Source of the DNA: Silvimonas iriomotensis
GTDB lineage: Bacteria; Pseudomonadota; Gammaproteobacteria; Burkholderiales; Chitinibacteraceae
Direction of reading: 5' to 3'
Length of the DNA stretch: 64,000 bases
Assembly (NCBI RefSeq): GCF_014645535.1
Contig: NZ_BMLX01000003.1
Span: 124,001-188,000 of the forward strand
Below the pieces are notes generated by a model. It ran no database searches. It was not told the origin of the DNA and was given only the letters and a program-made list of their open reading frames with translations. This document shows, one piece after another, positions 10,312-20,314 of this stretch; position 1 is the stretch's first letter; each line of letters begins with the position of its first letter. Both the position numbers and the translations under genes were made by a program.

Positions 10312-10815
10312 TTACATCACCTTGCGTTCGTTCTTTTTCAGCTTCTGGACGATGCGGTTCAGCTTCAGGCGCGAAAGTTTTTCAACAAATACTTTGCCTT
10401 CCAGATGATCCATTTCATGCTGAATACAAATGGCCAGCAAACCATCGGCCTCAAGCTCGAATTCTTTGCCAGACTGATCCAGTGCGCTGATCTTCACGTG
10501 CTCAGCCCGATCCACTTCTTCATAAATGCCCGGCACGGAAAGGCAACCTTCTTCAGATTTGACCTTGCCGTCCATCTCCAGAATCCGGGGGTTAATCAGG
10601 ACGAGTAAATCGTCTTTGGATTCAGAAATATCAATGACGATAAGACGTTCATGCACATTGACCTGTGTTGCTGCCAGCCCGATGCCTGGTGCGGCGTACA
10701 TCGTTTCCGCCATATCATCGACAAGCTGTTGCAGCTTTGCATCAAAAACGGTGACGGGTTTTGCAATTGTGTGCAAACGTTCATCGGGATAATGCAGGAT
10801 ATTCAGAATTGCCAT
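10312..10815 (-). CDS. def: Def, peptide deformylase
   Basis: Removes the N-formyl group from nascent proteins. All three family motifs are present in 167 residues: [18 protein letters not shown] and QHEMDHLEG, giving the Cys/His/His metal ligands and catalytic Glu. The N-terminus [14 protein letters not shown] is typical. It is divergent from the LysM gene, with a shared 183-base promoter region, and upstream of fmt. Confidence 0.96.
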   Translation of the reverse strand: MAILNILHYPDERLHTIAKPVTVFDAKLQQLVDDMAETMYAAPGIGLAATQVNVHERLIVIDISESKDDLLVLINPRILEMDGKVKSEEGCLSVPGIYEEVDRAEHVKISALDQSGKEFELEADGLLAICIQHEMDHLEGKVFVEKLSRLKLNRIVQKLKKNERKVM

Positions 10816-10998
10816 GTTTGCTTGCGGCTCAAAAAGTTTATATGCAGAATCTACGCGGCTTTTGAGCCTGAGTAGAAATCAACGAAGAAACAGTCTTTCC
10901 CTGTCAGACAATCAAATTGGCTGTCTGACGTGGACAAATGGGTTCACGTTGGCCGTCCCGGAAAATATTGTCCGGCCCTTCCGGATCAACCGGAGCAG

Positions 10999-12069
10999 AT
11001 GAGTATGACCACCATGCGTAAAACAATTATATCGCTTCTTTTTGCCCTCAGTGGCGCGGCCGGCGTTGCACATGCCGATACGCTGGCCATGCAGGACAAT
11101 GCGCCTGACCGCTACGTCGTGGTCAAGGGCGATACCCTGTGGGGCATTTCCGGACACTTCCTCAAGCAGCCGTGGCGCTGGCCGGAAATCTGGAACCTCA
11201 ACCGTGAACAGATCAAGAATCCGCACTGGATCTACCCGGGTGACGTGGTGGTGCTTGACCGCTCTGGCGCAACGCCGCGCCTGAAGCTCCTCAAGAATGA
11301 ACGTGCGGGCTCTAACGGCGAAGTCAAGCTCTCGCCGCGTATTCGTGCCAGCGATCTGGATAACGACGCCGTTCCAAGCATTCCGCTGACCTCCATCCAG
11401 CCGTTCCTGAACAAGCCGCTGGTGGTGGAAGAAAACGAACTGCTGACCGCGCCGCGCGTTGCTGCCGGCCCGGATGACCGCGTGGTGTTTGCCGTGGGCG
11501 ACAAGATTTACGCCGTGAACATGCCCGATCCGAAGGTCGGTGACGTGTATCAGGCCTTCCGCCCGGCCCAGCCGCTGTTTGACCCCAAAGACCCGGACCA
11601 CAAGCGTGTGATCGGTCATGAAGTCACCTATCTGGGCGACGTGGTGGTTGAGAAGCCGGGCCAGGTCGTGACCTTGCGCGTGAAGACCAGCAAGGAAGAA
11701 ATCGGCATTGGCGCTCGCCTGGTGAAGGCCAATGAAGCGCAATACCTGAACTACGCCCCGCATGCGCCGGATCGCGATGTGCATGGTCTGGTCGTGTCTG
11801 CCTATGGCAGCGTGGCTGAAGCCGGCCCGATGACCACGCTGGTCATCAACCTGGGCGCTGGCGACGGCATGGACGTGGGTACCGTGCTGGCGACCTGGAA
11901 AGCCGGGCGTCCGATCAAGAAAGAGTCAAGTAACGAGCCGGACCTCTTCACGCCGAACGAACGCACTGGCAACCTGTTCATCTACCGTGTCTTCCCGCAC
12001 TTCTCGTACGGGTTGCTGCTTGATAGCACAGAGCCGGTCAATGTTGCCGACGAGGTCACCAATCCTTGA
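10999..12069 (+). CDS. Secreted LysM peptidoglycan-binding protein
   Basis: Exported protein with one LysM domain directly after the signal peptide. The signal peptide (MRKTIISLLFALSGAAGVAHA) is preceded by three close Met codons at 10999, 11005 and 11014; GGAG at 10992-10995 favours 11005. The LysM domain reads YVVVKGDTLWGISGHFL and NPHWIYPGDVVVLDR (about residues 35-85). The remaining ~270 residues are a conserved betaproteobacterial region without a named catalytic motif. It is regularly found upstream of dprA in this group, and its stop overlaps the dprA start. The likely role is cell-wall binding or envelope maintenance. Confidence 0.85.
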   Translation: MSMTTMRKTIISLLFALSGAAGVAHADTLAMQDNAPDRYVVVKGDTLWGISGHFLKQPWRWPEIWNLNREQIKNPHWIYPGDVVVLDRSGATPRLKLLKNERAGSNGEVKLSPRIRASDLDNDAVPSIPLTSIQPFLNKPLVVEENELLTAPRVAAGPDDRVVFAVGDKIYAVNMPDPKVGDVYQAFRPAQPLFDPKDPDHKRVIGHEVTYLGDVVVEKPGQVVTLRVKTSKEEIGIGARLVKANEAQYLNYAPHAPDRDVHGLVVSAYGSVAEAGPMTTLVINLGAGDGMDVGTVLATWKAGRPIKKESSNEPDLFTPNERTGNLFIYRVFPHFSYGLLLDSTEPVNVADEVTNP

Positions 12070-13178
12070 TATCTGACGACGCGGACGCAGCCTTGTGGCT
12101 GCGGTTCGCGCTAGTGCCCGGCATCGGGCCACGCCGCCAGTCCAGCCTGCTGCAAGCGTTCAGAACGCCGCAGGCCGCACTGGCGGCTTCTTTTTATGAC
12201 GTGTGCAATGTGCTGGGCGACAATCAGGCCGCGCGCGTCTGGTGTACCGCGGCAAGCGCGCCGCCTTCTGAGACCATGTTGCGCACACGGGAATGGCTGG
12301 ACGCACCCGGGCACCATCTGCTGACACTGGCCGACGATGCCTGGCCGGCCAGCCTGCTTGATCTGCCCGACGCCCCGGCGGTGCTGTTTTGCATGGGTAA
12401 TCTGGCGCTGCTCAAACAGACCTCGCTGGCGGTGGTGGGCAGCCGTAACGCCACGCCCCAGGGGATCGAGCATGCCGAGCGCTTTGCGGCGGCGGTCAGT
12501 GATGCGGGCATCGGCATTGTCAGCGGTCTTGCTGCCGGGATCGACGCTGCCGCGCACCGCGGCGGGCTGGCCGGGCCCGGTCGCACCATCGCCGTCATCG
12601 GCACGGGCCCGGAGCGCGTTTATCCGGCATCCAACCGGGCGCTGGCGCACCGGATTGCCGCTGAAGGCGTGATCGTGTCGGAGTTCGGCGTGGGGACCGA
12701 ACCCAGGGCGGGTCATTTTCCGCGGCGCAACCGTTTGATCGCAGCGTTGGGCAAAGGGTGTCTGGTGGTGGAGGCCGCGTTGCAAAGTGGCTCGCTGATT
12801 ACCGCTCGTCAGGCCAATGAGATGGGGCGGGACGTCTTTGCCATTCCAGGCTCGATTCATTCGCCGCAAGCGAAGGGCTGCCACCAGTTGATCAAACAAG
12901 GGGCACGCTTGACCGAGAGTGTGCAAGACATTCTGGAGGAACTGGGCTGGGACAGTGGCCCGGTGCAAAAAGGCCTGACGCTGCTTGATCCGGCGCCCTT
13001 GCCGCAAGGCGAAGAGGGTCAGGTGCTGGCGGCGACAGGCTATGACCCGGTCACCGTTGACGAGCTTGCAACCCGCTGCGGCTTGACGGCAGACCGACTG
13101 TGCGCAATCCTGCTTGGTCTGGAATTGCAGGGGGCGGTTCTGGCCTTGCCTGGCGGCCGTTTTCAACGGCGCGCCTGA
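12066..13178 (+). CDS. dprA: DprA, DNA-processing protein
   Basis: Loads RecA onto incoming single-stranded DNA in natural transformation. The start is a TTG at 12066 that overlaps the LysM gene stop by four bases. The protein has an N-terminal SAM/HhH-like region, the Rossmann-like DprA core (VVGSRNATPQGIEHAERF, GIVSGLAAGIDAAAHRGG, FPRRNRLIAAL) and a C-terminal winged-helix segment (YDPVTVDELATRCGLTADRL). The 370-residue length is normal. Operon order LysM gene-dprA-smg-topA is typical for the order Neisseriales. Confidence 0.94.
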   Translation: MISDDADAALWLRFALVPGIGPRRQSSLLQAFRTPQAALAASFYDVCNVLGDNQAARVWCTAASAPPSETMLRTREWLDAPGHHLLTLADDAWPASLLDLPDAPAVLFCMGNLALLKQTSLAVVGSRNATPQGIEHAERFAAAVSDAGIGIVSGLAAGIDAAAHRGGLAGPGRTIAVIGTGPERVYPASNRALAHRIAAEGVIVSEFGVGTEPRAGHFPRRNRLIAALGKGCLVVEAALQSGSLITARQANEMGRDVFAIPGSIHSPQAKGCHQLIKQGARLTESVQDILEELGWDSGPVQKGLTLLDPAPLPQGEEGQVLAATGYDPVTVDELATRCGLTADRLCAILLGLELQGAVLALPGGRFQRRA

Positions 13179-13275
13179 CGGGTCGGAAGCCAGGAAGGCT
13201 TGAATTGCCGTTGCACTGCCTTCAAATTCCGGATACAGATTTAAAAAAGAAACGCATCAAGGCCCGATTCATACA

Positions 13276-13728
13276 ATGCTGGAAGTACTCGCTTACCTTT
13301 TTGAACAGTTCTACCACACCGAGGGTGAGCCCGACGTGTCGCTGCTGGCTTCGCGCCTTGCGAGTGCCGGATTCGAGCAGGACGACATTGGCGAGGCCAT
13401 GGGGTGGCTGGCCGAACTGAACCGTATCGATACCACGCGCTATGCCGCGCTGGGCGATATGCTCGGCCGTCATCTGCATCCGGAAGAACTGGCCCGGTTT
13501 GACGAGGAAGCGCTGGATTACTGGATGTACCTGACCAGTGCCCGCGTTCTTGGCCCGGCGGAGCGCGAAATGGCGCTGGACCTGGTGATGCATGCCGCGC
13601 CCGGCGAGATTTCGCAAGAGCGGCTACAGTTGATCGTGCTGATGGTGGTTTGGCGAAAGCGCGACGAACTGTCTAATCTCTTGATCGAAGAGATCCTGTT
13701 TGGCCGCGAAGGCCTGACACAGCACTAA
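13276..13728 (+). CDS. smg: Smg family protein (DUF494)
   Basis: Small acidic helical protein of 150 residues beginning MLEVLAYLFEQFYHTEGEPD, diagnostic of the Smg/DUF494 family. Its biochemical function is not established. It is conserved next to dprA and topA across beta- and gammaproteobacteria, as here (98 bases after dprA, 69 before topA). Confidence 0.9.
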   Translation: MLEVLAYLFEQFYHTEGEPDVSLLASRLASAGFEQDDIGEAMGWLAELNRIDTTRYAALGDMLGRHLHPEELARFDEEALDYWMYLTSARVLGPAEREMALDLVMHAAPGEISQERLQLIVLMVVWRKRDELSNLLIEEILFGREGLTQH

Positions 13729-13797
13729 GCGCACAACGCGCACTGGCCGATCCGGCCGTTTTCAATCTCGAAGAAACAATAAACGTTACGGCCTACC

Positions 13798-16086
13798 ATG
13801 TCCGCAAACTTGCTGATTGTCGAATCGCCGTCAAAAGCGAAAACGCTGAAAAAATATCTGGGCCCGGATTTTGAAATCCTGGCCTCCTACGGTCACGTCC
13901 GTGGTCTGGTGCGCAAAGATGGCTCGGTCGATACCGAGCACGACTTCAAGATGAAGTACCAGATCATCGACAAGAACAAAAAGCACGTCGATGCCATTTG
14001 TTCTGCCGTCAAAGACGCCCAACACGTCTATCTGGCAACTGACCCGGACCGCGAAGGCGAGGCGATTTCCTGGCACATCATGGAAATCCTCAAGGACAAG
14101 AAGCTGACCGGCAAGGATCGCACCTTCAAGCGTGTGGTGTTCCACGAGATCACCGAAGCCGCCGTGAAGGCCGCCGTGGCCAACCCGCGTGACATTGACG
14201 ACGATATGGTCGATGCCCAGCAGGCCCGCAGCGCGCTGGATTACCTGGTGGGTTTCAACCTCTCGCCGCTGTTGTGGCGCAAGGTGCGTTCCGGCCTGTC
14301 TGCCGGCCGTGTGCAAAGCCCGGCGCTGCGCCTGATCTGTGAGCGCGAGACGGAAATCCGGGCGTTTACTGCCCAGGAATACTGGACGATCCATCTGGAT
14401 AGCCACAAGGCCCGCAGCAAGTTCGGCGCGCGCCTGTCTGCCTGGCAAGGCAAGAAGCTCGACCAGTTTGATATTCCCGACGAAAAGGCCCAGGCCGCCA
14501 TCCTGACCGCCCTGCAGGGCAAGGATGCCAAGGTCGCGAACGTCGAGAAGAAAAAGAAATCGCGCAGCCCGGCCGCGCCATTCACGACCTCCACCTTGCA
14601 ACAGGAAGCCGTGCGCAAGCTGGGCATGACTACTGACCGAGCCATGCGCACGGCGCAGCAACTGTACGAAGGTGTCGATGTCGGCCAGGGTACGGTCGGT
14701 CTGATCACCTATATGCGTACTGACTCGGTTGCGCTGGCGAATGAGGCGCTGGACGAAATCCGCGGCTTTATCGACAGTCATTTCGACAAGGATTACCTGC
14801 CGTCCGCGCCGGTCGTGTACAAGAACAAGGCCAAGAATGCGCAAGAGGCGCACGAGGCCATTCGCCCGACGTCCATCCTGCGCACGCCTGAAGCGGTCAA
14901 GCCGTATCTGTCGGCCGACCAGTTCAAGCTTTACCAGATGATCTGGAAGCGTACGCTGGCCTGTCAGATGACCCCGGCCCGTTTCGATACGGTGGGTGTG
15001 GATATCGAAGTGGGTGCTGAGGCCGTGTTCCGTGCTTCTGGCCAGACCCTGGTGTTCCCCGGCTTCATTGCCGTGTACCAGGAAGACCAGGACGATGTGG
15101 AAGACGACGAAGAAGGCGAAGCCCGCCTGCCGGCGCTGGAAGCCGGTGAAGTCCTGCCTATCGACAAGCTTTTTGGCGAGCAGCATTTCACGCAGCCGCC
15201 GCCGCGTTACTCTGAAGCCAGTCTGGTGAAGTCACTGGAAGAGTTCGGCATTGGCCGTCCTTCCACTTACGCTTCCATCATCAAGACGCTGAAGGATCGC
15301 GAATACGTTGATCTGGACAAGAAGCGGTTCATCCCGACCGATACCGGCGAGGTGGTGAACAAGTTCCTGACAGATCACTTCACGCAGTACGTGGATTACA
15401 ACTTCACGGCGCGCATGGAAGACCAGCTGGACGATATCTCGACCGGCAAGCGCGAGTGGGTGCCGGTGCTGGATGAGTTCTGGAAACGTTTCCATGAACA
15501 GGTCGTGGAAAAACAATCGCTTTCCCGCAAGGAAGTAACCCAGGAAGAACTGGACGAATTGTGTCCAAAATGTGGCAACAAACTTGCCATTCGTCTGGGC
15601 AAGCGCGGCCGTTTCATTGGCTGCACCACCTATCCGGAATGCGATTACACCCGCAATCTGAACGAAGATGCCGACACCGCCCCGACCGAACCGGAAGTGG
15701 TAGAAGGCCGGGTTTGCCCGGAAGACGGCGGCCAGTTGCTGATCAAGAGCGGCCGTTACGGCAAGTTCATTGGTTGCGCCAACTACCCCAAGTGCAAGCA
15801 CATCGAGCCCCTGGAAAAACCCAAGGACACCGGCGTGGAATGCCCGCAGTGCCACAAGGGAACGCTGACCGAGAAGAAGAGCCGCTACGGCAAACTGTTC
15901 TACTCGTGCTCCACTTATCCCAAGTGCACCTACGCCACCTGGAACCCGCCGATTGCCGAGCCTTGCCCCAAGTGTCACTGGCCGGTGCTGACGCTGAAAA
16001 CCACCAAGCGGCGCGGTGTGGAAAAGGTCTGCCCGCAGAAAGAGTGCGGTTTTGCAGAACAGGTCTCTCCGCCAGACGCGAATTGA
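13798..16086 (+). CDS. topA: DNA topoisomerase I
   Basis: Type IA topoisomerase that relaxes negative supercoils. The Toprim domain is at the N-terminus (LLIVESPSKAKTLKKYLG, ATDPDREGEAISWH), and the active-site Tyr305 lies in GLITYMRTDSVAL. The C-terminus carries a series of four-cysteine zinc ribbons (LCPKCGNKLAIRLGKRGRF, CPEDGGQLLIKSGRYGKF, CPQCHKGTLTEKKSRYGK, CPKCHWPVL). Length is 762 residues. A terminator follows at 16133-16169. Confidence 0.96.
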   Translation: MSANLLIVESPSKAKTLKKYLGPDFEILASYGHVRGLVRKDGSVDTEHDFKMKYQIIDKNKKHVDAICSAVKDAQHVYLATDPDREGEAISWHIMEILKDKKLTGKDRTFKRVVFHEITEAAVKAAVANPRDIDDDMVDAQQARSALDYLVGFNLSPLLWRKVRSGLSAGRVQSPALRLICERETEIRAFTAQEYWTIHLDSHKARSKFGARLSAWQGKKLDQFDIPDEKAQAAILTALQGKDAKVANVEKKKKSRSPAAPFTTSTLQQEAVRKLGMTTDRAMRTAQQLYEGVDVGQGTVGLITYMRTDSVALANEALDEIRGFIDSHFDKDYLPSAPVVYKNKAKNAQEAHEAIRPTSILRTPEAVKPYLSADQFKLYQMIWKRTLACQMTPARFDTVGVDIEVGAEAVFRASGQTLVFPGFIAVYQEDQDDVEDDEEGEARLPALEAGEVLPIDKLFGEQHFTQPPPRYSEASLVKSLEEFGIGRPSTYASIIKTLKDREYVDLDKKRFIPTDTGEVVNKFLTDHFTQYVDYNFTARMEDQLDDISTGKREWVPVLDEFWKRFHEQVVEKQSLSRKEVTQEELDELCPKCGNKLAIRLGKRGRFIGCTTYPECDYTRNLNEDADTAPTEPEVVEGRVCPEDGGQLLIKSGRYGKFIGCANYPKCKHIEPLEKPKDTGVECPQCHKGTLTEKKSRYGKLFYSCSTYPKCTYATWNPPIAEPCPKCHWPVLTLKTTKRRGVEKVCPQKECGFAEQVSPPDAN

Positions 16087-16132
16087 CGCGGCGCGGGAAC
16101 CAAGCCAGACTCTCGGTAATACCGATACTTAC

Positions 16133-16169
16133 AAAACCGGCCCTCGTGACACGCGACGGCCGGTTTTCT
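16133..16169 (+). terminator. Terminator after topA
   Basis: Perfect 10-bp inverted repeat AAAACCGGCC (16133-16142) / GGCCGGTTTT (16158-16167) with a 15-base loop. The left arm starts with As and the right arm ends in Ts, as in a rho-independent terminator. It separates topA from the GGDEF/EAL gene. Confidence 0.8.
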
Positions 16170-16231
16170 CTTGCTACCCGTAAGAATCTGTTCAGCGTCT
16201 GCTGCCACAATGGGCCAGGACGACAAACAGG

Positions 16232-18868
16232 TTGAATGAGTCTTTGATGGTTAACCCGGAACGGCCCGAGCCGGTGGTTGACGCTGCAATGCGCAGCGAA
16301 CACACCCTTTGCCTGGCCTATTTTGATGCGCTTGAACGTGTAGTACCGCAGTTGCTGGCCGACGCAGATCAACCCGATCTGACCGCTGTGCTGGCCGTTG
16401 TCGGGCAAACTGCGCGTGCCAGCCTCGCCAGTCTGTATCTCAATCCGCAGGGTGAGCAGGATCATGCCCGCCTTGTGGCCGTCTGGCGTGATCCGGGTTG
16501 CCGCATTGCTGAAGTCACGCCCGATTACCTGCGGGTGATCGACTACACCGCCTTTGCGTTCCTGACCGATGCACTGCAAACCGGCCGCCAGCTTGATGTA
16601 GCGCTGCCAGAACTGCCGCTGGCAGAGCAGATGTGGCTGGCGCAACTGGGTGCCCGCCGTCTGTTGAGCATTCCGCTGCATGATCGTGGCGAGCTGACCG
16701 GTTTTATCTGCTTGCTGGATGAAGGCGAAGACTGCCAGCGCAGCACGCAGGAATTGCGTTTCCTGAACATGCTGGGCACGCATATTGGCCAGGCGCTGCT
16801 TCGCCGCAAGCTGCAAAGCGGCCTGGCGGCGTCTGAATCGCGCATGCAGGCGCTGGTGGGTACGACGGGCGACATGGTGTTTGAAGTGCGCGCCGATGGC
16901 CGCATTGGCAATGCCTGGTCTGGCCACCCGGCGCTGGCTGCCGCCACCACCTTGCCTGGCCGCACCCTGGCTGATGCCTTGCCAGCCGGGCTGGCTGCGC
17001 AGATTGGCAAAGCCTTGCCCGTGGCCCGGGTCATGCAGCGCGTGCAGTCGTTCAACTGGTCTTTACGCCATGGCGGCGCTCTGGTGTGGTTCCGCGTTCG
17101 CGTACAGCCCATTGCGGGCAGCGAGGGCGGTTCGGTTGTCCAGGTGCACGACATGACGGCGCACATGGCCGACAGCCAGCGCCGGCAGAATCTGCTCGAT
17201 ACGCTCAATCTGCTGGAAGAAGCGATTCTTGACCTGACGCCCACGCATGAGCTGACCGAGTGCAGCCCGGCCTGGGCCGCCTTGCGCGGCATAGAACCGC
17301 GTGAAGCGCAGCGTGATGTCGGCAAGCGCTTGTTCACCTGGATATTCCCGGACGATGCCCCGCAAGTGACGCAGGCGCTGGCGCAATTGCCGGCGTGTCA
17401 CGGCAATGTGGCGCCGGTGCGTTTCCGCCTGATGCAGCACAGCGGCGAGTTCCTGTGGGTCGAAGCCCGCCTGCTGCCGCGGTTTGACGAAGACAGCCAG
17501 CTGGCAGGCGTGCGTGTGGTGCTGCGCGATGTCACCGTGGCGCACGTCAGCGAACAACACATTACCCAGCTGGCGCTGTATGACGGACTGACCAAGCTGC
17601 CCAACCGCTTGATGCTGGATGACCAGCTGGCCAGCGCCATTGAGCGCGCCCGGCGCAACAACACCAAGGTGGCGCTGGGCTTCCTGGATCTGGATCAGTT
17701 CAAACAGATCAACGATGCCTTTGGCCACCGCACTGGCGACCAGTTGCTGGTGGGCCTGGCGCAACAACTCAAGAGCGTGCTGGGCGAGCAGGATATTCTG
17801 GCGCGCTGGGGCGGCGACGAGTTTGTGGTGCTGATGCCGGATGTGACCGACACCAATGCCCTCAAGGAGCGCGCCGAGCGTTTGCGCAGCATTACGCGCC
17901 AGGGCCTGGCGCTGGACGGGCTGGATGCCCGCCCGACCGTGAGCGCCGGTTTTGCCGTGTTCCCGGATAACGCCAGTTGTGGTGAAGACCTGCTGTCCGC
18001 CGCCGATCACACCATGCACCACGCCAAACACGTCGGCCGCAACACGGTGTGTTTCTACGGCGACTTGCTGCACATGAAGTCGCTGGGCCGTGAACATGTG
18101 GCCATTCAGGCCCGGCTGGCCGACGCCATCCGCCAGAACCGGCTGCAGGTGTTCTACCAGCCTATCGTGCGCTCGCGGGATGGCGAAGTCTTCGCCGTCG
18201 AGGCGCTGGCCCGCTGGCAGGATGAAAAGAACGGCTGGATCAGCCCGGAGCTGTTCATCCCGATGGCCGAGAAAGTCGGCCTGATTCAGGAATTGTCAGA
18301 CGTGGTGGCGGCGCAAGCGTTCTCCCGCCTGCGTGAATGGCGTGATGCCGGCCTGACCCAGCGTCTGATGCTCAATATCTCACGCAGCCAGTTGTTTGCG
18401 CCGGAATTTGTCTCCGGCATGCTCGATATGCTGCTGCAGTACCGTTTGCGCCCGCAAGACGTGATCCTGGAGATCACGGAGTCCGTCGCGCTGACCGATT
18501 ACTCGCGCCAGCTCAAACACCTGCGCCAACTGGCCGCAGCGGGCTTCCAGCTGGCGATTGATGACTTTGGCACCGGTTATTCTTCGCTTTCGCAATTGCA
18601 CGAAATGCCGGCGGCGCTGATCAAGGTGGATGTCTCGTTCGCCCAGCGCCTGAACACCGAAGAAGGCCGCCGCGTCATGCAGGCCATCATTCAGTTGGCG
18701 CAAGGGCTGCAACTGCAGACCATTGTCGAGGGCGTCGAGTCGGTCGAGACCGCACGTTTCCTGCAAGGCATGGGCGTGGATTACCTGCAGGGCTTTCACT
18801 TCAGCGAGCCCGTACCCAGCGGCGTGGCCGAACTGTGGATGCGTCTTGGCCTGGCCAACAAGGCCTGA
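16232..18868 (+). CDS. GAF-PAS-GGDEF-EAL cyclic-di-GMP enzyme
   Basis: Large soluble signalling protein (878 residues). An N-terminal GAF-like domain (about 20-195) is followed by two PAS-like segments (about 205-445), a GGDEF domain and an EAL domain. The diguanylate cyclase motif is intact (RWGGDEFVVLM, GGDEF at 527-531). The phosphodiesterase side also looks complete: EAL at 657-659, LNISRSQL, EITESVAL, IDDFGTGYSSL and VEGVES. It may thus make or break c-di-GMP depending on the sensed signal. No membrane segments are evident. The start codon is uncertain: TTG at 16232 or ATG at 16247, neither with a strong ribosome site. Confidence 0.92.
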   Translation: MNESLMVNPERPEPVVDAAMRSEHTLCLAYFDALERVVPQLLADADQPDLTAVLAVVGQTARASLASLYLNPQGEQDHARLVAVWRDPGCRIAEVTPDYLRVIDYTAFAFLTDALQTGRQLDVALPELPLAEQMWLAQLGARRLLSIPLHDRGELTGFICLLDEGEDCQRSTQELRFLNMLGTHIGQALLRRKLQSGLAASESRMQALVGTTGDMVFEVRADGRIGNAWSGHPALAAATTLPGRTLADALPAGLAAQIGKALPVARVMQRVQSFNWSLRHGGALVWFRVRVQPIAGSEGGSVVQVHDMTAHMADSQRRQNLLDTLNLLEEAILDLTPTHELTECSPAWAALRGIEPREAQRDVGKRLFTWIFPDDAPQVTQALAQLPACHGNVAPVRFRLMQHSGEFLWVEARLLPRFDEDSQLAGVRVVLRDVTVAHVSEQHITQLALYDGLTKLPNRLMLDDQLASAIERARRNNTKVALGFLDLDQFKQINDAFGHRTGDQLLVGLAQQLKSVLGEQDILARWGGDEFVVLMPDVTDTNALKERAERLRSITRQGLALDGLDARPTVSAGFAVFPDNASCGEDLLSAADHTMHHAKHVGRNTVCFYGDLLHMKSLGREHVAIQARLADAIRQNRLQVFYQPIVRSRDGEVFAVEALARWQDEKNGWISPELFIPMAEKVGLIQELSDVVAAQAFSRLREWRDAGLTQRLMLNISRSQLFAPEFVSGMLDMLLQYRLRPQDVILEITESVALTDYSRQLKHLRQLAAAGFQLAIDDFGTGYSSLSQLHEMPAALIKVDVSFAQRLNTEEGRRVMQAIIQLAQGLQLQTIVEGVESVETARFLQGMGVDYLQGFHFSEPVPSGVAELWMRLGLANKA

Positions 18869-18886
18869 CGCACCCCCGCCCATGCT

Positions 18887-19690
18887 CTAGCTGTACAACG
18901 GCGGCCGTTTGCTGCTGCGGATCTGCTCAGAGAGCGCGCGCAGCACGGCCGGCGGTGCGCGCCCGACCAGCACATAGCTCACATTGTTGCTGCGCCAGGT
19001 CAGCATGGTCTGGTTCTCATCCGTCTTTTCCTGCACGTTCTTGTCTGGCCGGTTATCAGGCGCGGCGCAGAGCGCCACCGGGTCGCCCGACGTCGGCAGA
19101 TACACCATCTGGATCACCGGTTTGTCGTTATAGCGCAGGCGTTGCACGCGCTTGAACTCGAAATGCAGGTCGTTGAGGTCAGGAATGCGCACCGCCAGGT
19201 GATCGCGCGTCCTGGCGTCTTCCAGCGTGCGGGCAGACAAGGTGGCGTCGTCCTGCACGTTCACCAGCGTATCGCGCACGTACATCTCCTGGTATTGCGC
19301 CACCGCGTTGACCCACGGCCCGTCGCTATCGGCCGCGCTTTCCCAGTAATGCACGCCGCCCAGCGCGCACAGCGCACCGGCAAAGAAAGCACTGGCCAGC
19401 CGCGCGGTCTGCCAGCGCGCCGGCTGGCGACCCGTTAACGGGGGCATGGGCGCGGCGCGTTCACGGCTGGCCTGGGCCAGCACATGAATGCTGGTGCGCA
19501 GGCTGGCAGGCACTTCAGGCTGGGCCTCGCTGGCAAAGGCCTCGGCATAAGGCAGGCGCGATGCGGCAAGGGCCTGGGCCGTTGCCATGGCATCGGGCGA
19601 TTCGGCCACCAGGCGGGCGACTTCATCGGCATCGGCGGCAGATAATTCACCGTCCACCCAGGCCATGAGCAGGGCTTCGTTCAGTTTCAT
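18887..19690 (-). CDS. Anti-sigma factor for the adjacent ECF sigma
   Basis: Membrane-anchored regulator of about 267 residues. The N-terminal cytoplasmic part (LLMAWVDGELSAADADEVAR...) resembles the anti-sigma domain that holds ECF sigma factors. A single membrane segment (LASAFFAGALCALGGVHYW, about residues 112-130) is followed by an extracytoplasmic domain of about 135 residues that could sense a signal. The gene overlaps the sigma gene by four bases (its ATG at 19690), so the two form one unit. No Zn-binding HxxxCxxC motif is seen, so it is not a ZAS-type anti-sigma factor. Confidence 0.8.
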   Translation of the reverse strand: MKLNEALLMAWVDGELSAADADEVARLVAESPDAMATAQALAASRLPYAEAFASEAQPEVPASLRTSIHVLAQASRERAAPMPPLTGRQPARWQTARLASAFFAGALCALGGVHYWESAADSDGPWVNAVAQYQEMYVRDTLVNVQDDATLSARTLEDARTRDHLAVRIPDLNDLHFEFKRVQRLRYNDKPVIQMVYLPTSGDPVALCAAPDNRPDKNVQEKTDENQTMLTWRSNNVSYVLVGRAPPAVLRALSEQIRSSKRPPLYS

Positions 19691-20220
19691 GGCCGGACCC
19701 CCTTGGGCAAGCGTTGTGGCCGGGTGATGGCAAAACGTTCCCCCAGCGTGATGCGGGCCCGGGCGAGGCGGCTCATCACCGTGCCGATCGGAATATCCAG
19801 CGCCACGGCCGCCTCCCGGTAACTCAGGCCCTCGACGGCAACCAGCAACATCACCACCCGTTGCGGATCGGGCAGGGCGCCGACGGCGTTGATGATCTGT
19901 TGATGCAGCATCTCGTTTTCCGGATCGCCAGCGCGAGGATCGGGTAACTGGTCAAAGGCCTCGTCCTGCCATTCTGCCGCGCTGCCCGCCCGCACTTTGC
20001 GGGCGCGGACTTCGCTGATCCAGATTGAATACATGATGGAGAACAACCACGACAGCGGCGAAGTGCCTTCCTGCAACTGGTGCGGCCGCTCCAGCGCCCG
20101 CACGCAAGCGCGCTGGACCAGGTCTTCTGCATCATGGCGATTGGCGGTCAGGCGCAAGGCAAAGCGCCACAGCCGCGGCAAAAGCGACGGAATCAGCCGG
20201 GATAAATCTTCGTCGAGCAT
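19687..20220 (-). CDS. ECF-family RNA polymerase sigma factor
   Basis: Sigma-70 family factor of 177 residues with the two ECF regions. Sigma2 contains RFALRLTANRHDAEDLVQRACVRALERP and WLFSIMYSIWISEVR; sigma4 contains LPDPQRVVMLLVAVEGLSYREAA and the helix-turn-helix ALDIPIGTVMSRLARAR. It is co-transcribed with the anti-sigma gene. The start ATG at 20220 lies 46 bases from a candidate ECF-type -10 (CGTT, 20266-20269), which suggests autoregulation. Confidence 0.92.
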   Translation of the reverse strand: MLDEDLSRLIPSLLPRLWRFALRLTANRHDAEDLVQRACVRALERPHQLQEGTSPLSWLFSIMYSIWISEVRARKVRAGSAAEWQDEAFDQLPDPRAGDPENEMLHQQIINAVGALPDPQRVVMLLVAVEGLSYREAAVALDIPIGTVMSRLARARITLGERFAITRPQRLPKGVRP

Positions 20221-20265
20221 CGACTGGTGTCCTGCATGGGCACAATAAGCGGGAATGTATCGGAT

Positions 20266-20290
20266 AACGGCCCGGCCACCGGTTTATTCC
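20266..20290 (-). promoter_or_regulatory. Candidate ECF promoter driving sigma/anti-sigma operon
   Basis: On the minus strand GGAATAAA (20290-20283) is followed after 13 bases by CGTT (20269-20266), the bipartite layout of ECF promoters. The same GGAATAAA...CGTT pair occurs on the plus strand 25 bases away, facing the TPR gene. Confidence 0.55.
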
Positions 20291-20314
20291 AGAAGCATGC
20301 AAAAAAAATGTTGT

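Noticed and set aside
13831..15186. 451-codon minus-strand frame opposite topA
   Set aside because: Shadow of the topA codon usage; no recognisable protein.
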